A DNA stretch of 64,000 nt from Camellia lanceoleosa. Taxonomy: Eukaryota; Streptophyta; Magnoliopsida; Ericales; Theaceae. Every line of letters starts with the position of its first letter. Position 1 is the first letter of the stretch. Under the pieces are notes generated by a model. That model did not search any database and was not told the origin of the DNA. It saw nothing but the letters and a program-made list of their open reading frames with translations. The position numbers were made by a program, and so were the translations under genes. Location of the stretch: NCBI GenBank assembly GCA_025200525.1, contig CM045768.1, positions 52,336,925 through 52,400,924 on the forward strand, read 5' to 3'. Below are positions 55,570 to 64,000 of the stretch, piece after piece.

Positions 55570-56091
55570 CATATTCAAGAACTAAATGCTCGTTTCATTG
55601 AGTTGAACACTGAGTTGTTACTTTGTGTGGCATGTTTGAATCCATCTAATTCTTTATCTTGTTTTGACAGGAAAAATTTAATTCATCTTGCTAAATTTTA
55701 TCCCAAAGAATTTTCTTCAGTGGAGCTCATGGTACTTAATGATTAACTTGATACATATATTATTGACATGCTATCCAGTAGTGAGTTCTCAATGTTGAAT
55801 TGAATTGTTGATCTTGCTAAGAAAATGGTGGAGACTAGAAGAGACAAAGTATATCCATTGGTGTATTTGCTCTTGACTTTAGCATTAATCTTACCTGTTG
55901 TAACTGTTACTGTTAAGATGGTATTTTTAGCAATGAATATTGTGAAGAATCAGTTGCGGAACCGAATGGGTGATGAATGGATGAATGATAGCTTGGTTGT
56001 TTACATTGAGAGAGATATTTTTGATGGCATTGACAATGATACTATCATGGAAAGATTTCAAAAAATGAAAACTCTTCGGGGTCAATTGTAA
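55570..56091 (+). pseudogene. hAT transposase C-terminal part (dimerisation domain)
   Basis: Resumes 'IQELNARF' and runs through 'LIHLAKFYPKEFSSVEL', two stops, and the open part 55,825-56,091 with 'YPLVYLLLTLALILPVVTVTVKMVFLAMNIVKNQLRNRMGDEWM', the hAT C-terminal dimerisation domain. It has the usual end '...FQKMKTLRGQL'. Confidence 0.85.
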
Positions 56092-56300
56092 AAGTTTAAA
56101 ATTAAAAACTTTTTGTAATGGATATTAATTTTTAATGTTTAATATTAGCTCGAAAAATTATTATTATGTTATTGTTATTGATTGGGAAAGAAAAATTTTG
56201 AGATTATAATTAATAGGTGCCCCCTATATTAAATTATTGGCTTCGCCAATAGTTGTTGTTGTTGTTGTTATTGTTGTTATTATTATTAATATTATTAAAT

Positions 56301-56316
56301 CTTGACTTTGATACCA
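56301..56316 (-). other. Primer-binding site of chromovirus X
   Basis: TGGTATCAAAGTCAAG on the minus strand, four bases from the LTR end. Confidence 0.8.
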
Positions 56317-56320
56317 CCTT

Positions 56321-57586
56321 TGTCATGACCCAACCGCAGGTGCTTAGGGCTAAATTCACAACTAGCTAATTAATTCTAATTTTAACAAATTAAGTGGCGT
56401 ATGCGGAGACAAGATAAAGTAGTAAAGAAATTAAATAGGTAAATAAATAATCAAAATACTCAATAAATTAAAAAAAAAATCTTTGGGACTTTTATTTATT
56501 TTATTGATGATCAAACAATTATAAATATATATATATATATATATAAAGTCCTTATCAAGTCCTGTGCTAGTCCTATTACATGAGGTTACTACTTTTCCTT
56601 ACATATCATCACCTGAAATAAGACAACAGCTATAAGCACGTAGCAGAGTGAAAAATATTATACTGAGAGCATAAGGGTATAAAACACCATGTATAATTAT
56701 TTAAGCTAGAGAGAGAATAGTTTGGTTCGAGTATGTCATTAAACAACGAAAACAAAATGCAGAATTATAGCAAAATAATCATAACCACGGTACAGAACAG
56801 AATAGAGAGTCGATGGATCCATGATAAACAGAGACTAATCAGAGGCCAATGGTTATTTTAAGTCCCCCAAGGCACGAGACTGTTAGAGGGTCACTAAAGT
56901 GACAATTCAAAGGTTAATGGTTATTTAAGTCCCTCAATGTATGAGACCTCCGTGGTGGTTCTCACAAAAGTAAATATTTATATACTTATTGTTCAATAAT
57001 TTTTAAAATTTAAACAATCATATCCATTGGTTTTAATTTAAACAAATAGGGTTCATAAAATAATTAACATAATTGAAACATTAATATAATTTATAAAACA
57101 TGAATTACATAAAATAATTTGTAGTAACTCAAGATATACGTAAAATATTTTATGGTGACTCAAGGTATAATATTACTCACTTTAATATTAATCCCTTACT
57201 TTTACTTCTCTGTTCACTTAAACTCCCTCATTTACTGACTGACCACACTTTCTTTTGTTCATCTTCCTTGCTCCATGCCCTATTTATAAGTGTTCTAGCA
57301 GCACTTGGTGCATTGCATTTGGGCAAGGTACCAGCTCCTGGGTCATTATATTTGGGCAGGGCAACCACATGGCAAATCCCATTAATTTCATTCCTAAGCT
57401 TATCTTAAGGCTTATCCTTCTCACTTAATTCATTTTTTTTTTTGGGTTAAACACAATGATTGCTAACTTAAATTAAATTACATTTTTGCACATATAACTA
57501 TTAAATTAAATATATTTATTATTATGTATATATGTTTTGTTGATATTAACGCGGTGCTAAAATTAATTAAACATTTGGGTGTCACA
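56321..57586 (-). repeat. Chromovirus X 5' LTR
   Basis: TGTGACACCC (57,586, minus) to ...GGGTCATGACA (56,321), 1,266 bp. It matches 43,790-44,113 and, in its 3' half, 28,688-29,830. It contains repeated 'ggttatttaagtccc' units at 56,850 and 56,920. Confidence 0.82.
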
Positions 57587-58972
57587 TTATTACTTAAGTA
57601 GGAGGTTGAATAATGCTGAAACTAGGTATACCTCTGTCGAGAAGTTATGTTTGGCTTTATACTTTGCTGCCATAAATCTGAGGCATTATATGATGCCTTC
57701 AGAGGTGTTTGTTGTAGCAAAAACTAATGTGATCAAATGCAAGTTGTCTAAGCCTATTTTAAGAGGCAAACAAGGCAAATGGATTTTGGCCTTAATTGAA
57801 TACTGCTTTAAGTATATACCATAAAAAGTAGTAAAGGGACAGACTTTAGCAGATTCTTTAGCAGAGCATCCATGCTTACCTGTCGAACTAGATCTGTTTG
57901 AGGTTCATTTGATAGACACTGAGCCCTGGAGGCTAATGTTTAATGGATCTAGAATAGATGAAGGGGTTAGTGCATGCATTGTTTTGATTTCTCCTAACAA
58001 ACAAATGTATCAGTTTGCTTATTAGTTAGATGAGCAACATGTATAGTCTTGTAACCAGGCTGAATATGAGCCTTGATAATTGGACTTGAGTTGGCTATAA
58101 AGTTCAAGATTCAAAGGTTACAAGTATTTGGTGATTCTCAGTTAGTTATCAAGCAAATTGAGGGAGAGTTTAAATGTGTAAAGAAAACTCTAGAAGAGTA
58201 TTTAACCAAGGTAAAGTGGCTAATGAGTTTCTTTGACCATGTATCTCTCATACACATGTATAGGATAGAAAATAAAGAGGCTAATGAAATGGCTCAAGCA
58301 GTATCAGGGTTGAAAATTCCTAAAGGAGCCCAGGAGAGAGTTATAAGGATTCAAAAAAGGAATTTCTTGGCCTTTAGGAACAGGCATAGAAATTTCTTAC
58401 CAATAATGACCTTAGAGGTGTTTGAAAATAATTAGAGGTTTTCTTTAATCAAATACTTGTCTAATCCTAATGAAGCATGCGATAGGCAAGTAAAGTACCA
58501 AGCCCTAAACTATGTCATCATGGGTGATGATTTGTTTAGAAAGCCACATGATGGATTTACCTTGTTGTGCATTGGCTAAGAAGATCAAATGACGGCAATG
58601 GCAGAAGCACATGAACGCATTTGTGGAGCTCATCAAGCTGGAGATAAAATGAGATGACTAATTAGTAGATATGGGTATTTTTGGCCATCCACAAGAAAGG
58701 ATTGCATTACATATGCAAAGGGATGCCAAAGTTACCAAAAGCATAGCAGTGTCCAAAGAGTCTCAATTGTGTGTTTGAATTCAACACTAAGGCCATGGCT
58801 TTTTCAAAGGTTGGGCAATGGACTTGATTGGCCAGATATTCCCATATTGTTCAAAGGCACATTCATATATGTTGATGGCAATAGATTACTACACCAAATA
58901 GGCGGAAGCAATCCCATTAAAAGTTGCCACTCAAATTCAGGTTATTGAATTCCTTAAAAAGAATGTGGTCTA
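57587..58972 (+). pseudogene. Element W RNase H, second RNase H and integrase (Tat lineage)
   Basis: 57,587-57,824 encodes the end of the first RNase H ('YYLSRRLNNAETRYTSVEKLCLAL'). 57,930-58,330 encodes a second, archaeal-type RNase H ('LMFNGSRIDEGVSACIVLISP', 'FGDSQLVIKQIEGEF', 'ENKEANEMAQ'). In its first motif, Asn stands where the catalytic Asp of 'VDGS' is expected. Integrase follows with the zinc-binding region ('HERICGAHQAGDKM', 'YAKGCQSYQKH', about 58,608-58,745) and the start of the core ('AMDLIGQIFP', 'MAIDYYTK'), ending at 58,972 where a chromovirus LTR inserted. At least six stops or shifts. Confidence 0.85.
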
Positions 58973-61163
58973 TGTAACGCCCTCAAAAGATACATAAAAC
59001 CCATCATTCTTGACATGTAACAATATAAGAGAAATGAACATCTTTCCATTTATCAGAGTAGTTCTTACAAAAGTATTACATGTTGACAATAAAAGTAAAG
59101 GCCCTATGGGCTTACAACTTTCCAAGCTAAAACTTGGTTACAAGAAATGGGCACTAACTCATATACATATTAAGCCCTTGGCTTGAATTTACATGTAATA
59201 CATCAAAGGAAAGCAAAACAACCAAAAAGCATGTCTGCCTCTAGCCTCCCAAACTATGTCCTTGGAGGTGGCATGCTACCTGTACCTGAAAATGGTGTCC
59301 CATATAGGGTGAGCCACAGCCCAGTAGAAATATACTAAACCAACTATAAACAATGACTAAAATAACAACATTCGATAGATGGTCCACCCTTATATTCTCA
59401 CTTATAACACATTATAGTTTCATGACATTCAAGTCCATGTTACATTTCATTTCTCACTTCTTTTTCAACTTTGAGTTTGAAAACACAGCTCAGAACCTAG
59501 CCAAATAACTTAATAAGACTATAACTCATCTTTAAAACACCTTTGAAATTCATAATGGATACACATTTTGGTGCTGTATCAATAACGCACAAACCACTTC
59601 CATACTTCACAATTGACAACGATATATATTTTAGTGCTATATCAAATCAATTCAAACACTTCCGTAATCCACACTTGATACACATTGTAGTGCTGTATCA
59701 ATGTCAAATAAAATCCGGTTTAGAGGTCCATCCCCTATCTTCCCCTAAATCGTGGAGTACATCCCCTATCTCCTCCCATACACACACAATGTATATAAAC
59801 GTAGATCGTATACATAATCAATTAATACATAAAGTTAATGTATTATTCCAACCGCTATATTTGTTAGCATACTCAATCGATTAGTTTTAATTTGCCTAAT
59901 CATCATGCATTGTCTACAACAATCAAGACTATCCTCCACCGATAGCCCAAAGCAGTTATTTCTAAATAGAAAATAAATGCACCAAATGGATAAAATATCA
60001 ACATTTCAACTAGGTGAGTGATAAATGATCCCACTACACCCTTTAATCCCTTACATTCCCAATTTCAACATTCTTGATTCAATTTCTCGTTTCTCAAACT
60101 TAATTTTTTTACAAATCAATTTATCAATATAATTAGGGCATTTCCCATAATTAACAAAACAACCCTAAGGTTCCATTTCTATCAGTAACCCAACATTTAC
60201 CTCATTTCTCCATGCTAAACATGTATATAGGTTTATATAAGTAAAACCCCTTCTTTTGTAAAATTACATCAAGGCCCAAACTTTCTCAAAATTACCCAAC
60301 AACCCCCAAACATATCAAAATACTAAAATTTAAAGACAAAGCTCATAAGGAGGAGTAGGATATCCTTACCTCGAAGTTTGAGCTCAAATGGAGAAGAGAC
60401 CAAAACCAAGGTGCTCCAAACTCCAAACTTTTCGGATCAAAACGAAGCCCTCGACGATCAACACAACTTTTACAAAGGCCGAAAGAAAGGGAAGCACCCT
60501 AACTAGATCAAACCCTAGAGAGAAGGGAGTTTCTAGAGAGAGAGGCTCTCAAAATATCTTTTTAGAAAGTAAGAGAGAGAGAGTGAATGCAAAAAGTGAT
60601 TCAAAAATGCCTAACTGCCTTCTGATATACGATAGGTCCGCTCGAGCAGAAAACACAACGCTCGAGCGTTAAGAACAAAAAACATGGTCCGCTCGAGCGC
60701 AAGAATGCTCGCTCGAGCGTCAAGACACAAAGATGAAGTACATCCGCTCGAGCGTGAAAAACCAGTCCGCTTGAGCGCTAATTTCCCCATCCCAGAACTT
60801 TTACCAAAAATGTACTGTACGCTCGAGCGCCAACAAGCCCGCTCGAGCGCGACCCACTCGAGCAGAAATAAGTCCGCTCGAGCGTGAATAATGCACCTAC
60901 AGAAGTTTTGCAGAGCACAAAATACTGTGAGTGTGCAATATCCGCTCAAGTGTTAGACGACCCGCTCGACCGGAACGACCAAAAACCTGGCAACAAGATT
61001 TTAGACCAAGGTTCAACCCACCTGCTCAAAACATGCCCAACACATCCTAAAACTCAAACAAATGGAATTAAAGGATGACAACAAGATAGATACAACTACC
61101 AACTCCACGGAACCAAGTTCGAAACACAACTGAACAGTAAAGGGACGACCGGGATCGTTATAA
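58973..61163 (-). repeat. Chromovirus V 3' LTR (about 2.2 kb)
   Basis: Starts near 'ttataacgatcccggtcgtccc' (61,163, minus) and ends ...GGGCGTTACA (58,973). It holds the third CGCTCGAGCG cluster 190-530 bp from its start, a (GA)n tract (60,570-60,592), and matches 2,400-3,958 over its last 1.5 kb. Confidence 0.85.
60636..60972. repeat. CGCTCGAGCG palindrome cluster (LTR 3)
   Basis: Twelve copies, exact or with one to two changes (CGCTTGAGCG, ACTCGAGCAG, CGCTCGACCG), spaced 15-50 bp apart in otherwise non-repetitive sequence. Confidence 0.9.
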
Positions 61164-61180
61164 CCTTCCCTCCTTAAAGA
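61164..61180 (-). other. Polypurine tract of chromovirus V
   Basis: AAGGAGGGAAGG on the minus strand, directly before the LTR start. Confidence 0.75.
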
Positions 61181-61573
61181 ATTTCGTCCCCGAAATTAAG
61201 TGCAAGTTTCCAAAAGAACAAGTTTTTCTCCATTTTAAACAATGTTACATTCAACATTCAATAACTCGACCCATCTCGGTCATTCCATCTCTTGTCAAGA
61301 GGCATTTCACAACATATGCATTTCAACATGCATTTCCTTTCCATTTCTACAGTTTACAATGTACATGATTCCCATTTCCATATCATATTCATTTTTCATG
61401 ATATAGTTCCATTTCTACGATATAATCAACATATGCAATGTTATATTAAACTTCCATTTCGAGGCAAGTTTCAAAATACTTCCATTAAACCAAAACATAT
61501 ACCATGTTTTACAACCTTAGATATGTTCAATACTCTTAAGGTCCACTAATACAACAAAATACACAACATATAC

Positions 61574-62809
61574 TCAAACATCCACAAATAGATCCGGATA
61601 TTTCTCTCGGACCTCCAACTCACGTTCCCAAGTGGCTTCCTCCACCCCGTGATGTTTCCACAAGACTTTTACCAAGGGAATGGTCTTGCCTCGCAAGACT
61701 TGATCCCACCTATCCAAGACCCGAACCGGTCTCTCTTCATACAAGGCATCTTCATCTACCTCTAAGTCGGTCCAATCTAACACATGGGATGGATCCGGCT
61801 CATACTTCCAAAGCATACTCACATGAAACACGTCATGCACTCCGGACAACCGCGGTGGCAAAGCCAAACGATGAGCAACCTCCCCAATCCTCTCAAGGAT
61901 CTCAAAGGGGCCGATAAACCGAGGGGATAACTTCCCACTCTTCCCAAATCTCATCAAACCTCGTCTAGGTGATATTTTCAAGAAAACATGATCACCCACA
62001 TCAAATGCCAAAGGCCTCCTCCTACGGTCGGCATAGCTCTTTTGGCGACTTTGGGCTGTAACAAGCCTTCTACGGATAAGCTCAACTTTCTCCGTCGTTT
62101 CCCTCACCAACTCTGGACCCAACAAAGGTGCATCACCCACCTCAGCCCAACAAACTGGAGACCTACACGGTCGGCCATACAAGGCCTCAAACGGTGCCAT
62201 ACCGATACTAGACTAGAAACTGTTGTTGTAGGCAAACTCCACCAAGGGCAAGTGCCTCTCCTACGTCCCACTAAAGTCAAGGACACAACCCCGAAGCATA
62301 TCCTCAAGGATCTGAGTAGTACGCTCGGACTGCCCGTCAGTCTGAGGATGATAAGCCGTACTAAAGGTCAACTTAGTACCCAAGGCACTCTGCAAACTCT
62401 ACCACAACCTGGCAGTAAAACGAGGATCTCTATCTGAGACAATCGTTACTGGGACCCCGTGCAACCTCACTATGTCCCGAATATACAGGTCGGCAAGATG
62501 ATCTACTGAATCTCTCACGTGTATAGGGATGAAATGCGCCGACTTAGTCAACCGGTCTACAACCACCCAAATAGCATCGCTACCCCGCTGAGTCCTCGGG
62601 AGACCTACAACGAAGTCCATAGTAACATGCTCCCACTTCCACTCGGCAATAGGTAAGGGTTGTAACAAACCCGCTGGCCTCTGATGTTCGGCCTTCACTT
62701 GCTGACAAGTAAGGCACTTAGACACAAAAACTGCTACATCTCTCTTCATACCTCGCCACCAAAACTGGCAACCCAAATCCCGATACATCTTAGTGCCTCC
62801 TGGATGCAC
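61574..62809 (-). pseudogene. Chromovirus V integrase and chromodomain
   Basis: 62,809-62,399: zinc-binding tail 'CLTCQQVKAEHQRPAGLLQPL', then the core with 'WEHVTMDFVVGLP' (Asp), 'IVSDRDPRF' (Asp) and, after a stop at 62,399, '[20 protein letters not shown]' (Glu). Two more stops precede 62,200-61,574, which is open for 208 residues and contains 'GDHVFLKISP', '[20 protein letters not shown]' and a chromodomain with 'RVLDRWDQVLRGKTIPLVKVLWKHHGVEEATWERE'. Catalytic residues are present. Only stops, apparently single transitions, separate it from an open frame. Confidence 0.93.
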
Positions 62810-62848
62810 CGCAAGGCGTGAATGATGAAACTCTCAAAGTACCTCCTC

Positions 62849-63526
62849 TCAGCAAGACTCCGGCACAAACAAACGGTCTTGGTATCTCACACTCGGGTCG
62901 GGATACACCATCAAACCCTTCTCAACCTTCCCACTGGAGATCTTCTCTTGGAGGGATTCTATCTCAAGGTCACCTCTCTGTGCCTCTAACACTTGAGTCA
63001 CAAGTGTAGGCTGAGTAACAACAGAAAACAAGGCCGCAGCCTCAATGGATTCGCCCAGAAGCAAATCAAACTCGCCAAGCGCACCTAACATCTCCCACTC
63101 CTGGATGGCTATACCAGCTACATCACTAATGGATTTCCTGCTAAGGGCATCGGCCACAACATTGGCCTTCCCGGGATGATAGTGCAACTCGAAGTAGTAA
63201 TCCTTAATAAACTCCATCCACCTCCTTTGCCTCAAGTTCAAGTCTTTCTATATAAACAGATATTTCAGACTCTTATGATCCGAGAACACCTCGAATCTCT
63301 CACCATAAAGGTAGTGCTTCCAGATTTTCAAGGCAAAGATCACTGCTGCTAGCTCTAGGTCATGTGTAGGGTAATTCTTCTCGTGTATTTTCAACTGACG
63401 TGAGCCATAGGCAACCACTTTCCCTTCTTGCATCAACACACAACCCAAACCCTCTCGTGAGGCATCACAATAGACTGCATAACCCAACCCTCTCTTCGGA
63501 ATAATTAAGACTGGAGCGGTGATCAA
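62849..63526 (-). pseudogene. Chromovirus V RNase H and integrase zinc-binding start
   Basis: 63,526-63,248: '[18 protein letters not shown]' (first Asp), '[18 protein letters not shown]' (Glu) and '[12 protein letters not shown]' (Asp). After a TAG at about 63,245, 63,241-62,849 gives 'LRQRRWMEFIKDY', 'HYHPGKANVVADALSRK' and a linker. A well-preserved domain with one stop. Confidence 0.93.
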
Positions 63527-64000
63527 TCAAACTTTCAGCTCTTGGAACGACTTTTCACAAGTCTCACTCCACACAAATTTGACTCCCTTCTGAGTCAGTC
63601 TAGTCAACGGCGAAGCTAACCTGGAGAAATCCTTCACAAATCGGCGATAATACCCAGCTAATCCCAGAAAACTGCAGATCTCAAACACACTCTTAGGCTG
63701 TGCCCAATCTTGCACTGCCTCTATCTTGGATGTATCAACAGACACCCCTTTTCCGAATACCACATGGCCTACGAACTTAACTTTTCCTAGCCAGAACTCG
63801 CATTTCCCAAACTTGGCATACAACTTATGGGCTCTAAGCAACTCAAGCACCACTCTCAAGTGTTCTTCGTGCTCCTCCTCAAAAGGTGAATAAATCAAAA
63901 TGTTGTCCACGAAAACGACCACAAAACGATCTAAGAATTCCTGGAAGATCCGGTTCATCAAGTCCATAAAGACTGCTGGTGTGTTGGTGAGCCCAAATGG
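63527..64000 (-). pseudogene. Chromovirus V reverse transcriptase, C-terminal part
   Basis: '[12 protein letters not shown]' marks the catalytic box, but the second Asp, invariant in this family ('VDD'), reads Asn (AAC at 63,902-63,904). Thumb sequence '[24 protein letters not shown]' and connection '[29 protein letters not shown]' follow. The Asp-to-Asn change should abolish polymerisation. Confidence 0.93.

Larger units (their letters stand above)
50527..56252 (+). mobile_element. hAT transposon, degenerate, with nested Tat fragment
   Basis: Left end CAGTGGCAGAGCGAC and right end GGCTTCGCCAATAG (inverse CTATTGGCGAAGCC) are similar. Both ends abut a (GTT)n tract, so the 8-bp target duplication cannot be resolved. 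Coding sequence 51,427-56,091 (plus) is interrupted by 53,305-55,569. Confidence 0.8.
43790..57586 (-). mobile_element. Chromovirus X, with nested insertions
   Basis: Minus strand: 5' LTR 56,321-57,586, primer-binding site 56,301-56,316, leader with GTT/ATT microsatellite (split by a hAT element), then gag and pol 48,000-44,130, polypurine tract, and a left-truncated 3' LTR 43,790-44,113. The two LTRs agree over 57,271-57,586 and 43,790-44,113 ('catgccctatttataagtgttctagcagcac', 'gatattaacgcggtg'). Most of gag is deleted near 47,925, and further LTR material sits at 48,285-50,242. Confidence 0.7.
58973..64000 (-). mobile_element. Chromovirus V, 3' half (continues beyond the window)
   Basis: Minus strand pol (RT C-terminus, RNase H, integrase, chromodomain) from 64,000 to 61,574, polypurine tract, then the 3' LTR 61,163-58,973. 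It is inserted in the integrase gene of element W. The target duplication cannot be checked because the other end is outside. Confidence 0.9.

Noticed and set aside
1..64000. CRISPR arrays, rRNA or tRNA genes, bacterial features
   Set aside because: The tandem repeats have no constant-repeat/variable-spacer design. I recognised no tRNA cloverleaf or rRNA sequence. Gene content is wholly plant transposon.

Overview
This is a stretch of nuclear DNA from a flowering plant, most likely a eudicot. It is AT-rich and consists almost entirely of nested transposable elements: Ty3/Gypsy elements of the Tat and chromovirus lineages, a Ty1/Copia element, hAT, Mutator-like and Harbinger-like DNA transposons, and MITEs. 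I found no intact host gene. The only host-gene-derived sequence I recognise is a broken piece of a phosphoserine aminotransferase gene (about 18,060-18,323, minus strand). All retroelement genes carry stops or frameshifts.

Layout. 1-2,019: part of a minus-strand chromovirus LTR with a 30-bp tandem repeat and a cluster of CGCTCGAGCG motifs. 2,020-2,400: remnant of an LTR/primer-binding-site junction. 2,400-3,958: plus-strand LTR of the family that also ends the window. 5,162-16,828: a structurally complete Tat-lineage element on the minus strand with a perfect 5-bp target duplication (CTAAA); its gag-pol is opposed by an intron-containing antisense gene (7,032-9,022, plus strand), and a tandem array of hairpin-forming repeats lies between the two converging genes. 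16,834-18,560: a repeat carrying the phosphoserine aminotransferase fragment. 19,250-22,290: nested terminal-inverted-repeat elements. 22,440-23,562: 3' part of a hAT transposase. 25,918-26,823: two MITEs with clear target duplications. 28,688-31,230: an LTR split by a Mutator-like element with a 10-bp target duplication. 31,450-33,280: a noncoding LTR-element-like block. 34,073-36,669: a solo LTR rich in CGCTCGAGCG. 37,513-40,500: a truncated Copia element and an LTR. 43,100-64,000: a deep nest.

Nest model for 43,100-64,000 (inference). A plus-strand Tat element (LTR near 43,130-43,700; RNase H and integrase at 57,587-58,972) was entered by a minus-strand chromovirus (43,790-57,586). That chromovirus was entered by a hAT transposon (50,527-56,252), which in turn holds a truncated Tat fragment (53,305-55,569). 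A second chromovirus (58,973 to beyond the window) entered the outer Tat integrase gene.

The observations I find most unusual are the Tat element's antisense gene facing pol across the hairpin array, and two separate families of LTRs seeded with many copies of a short motif: CCGAGCTA in the Tat element and CGCTCGAGCG in three chromovirus LTRs. Most inactivating changes in the retroelement genes look like C-to-T or G-to-A transitions, as expected from long-term cytosine methylation.
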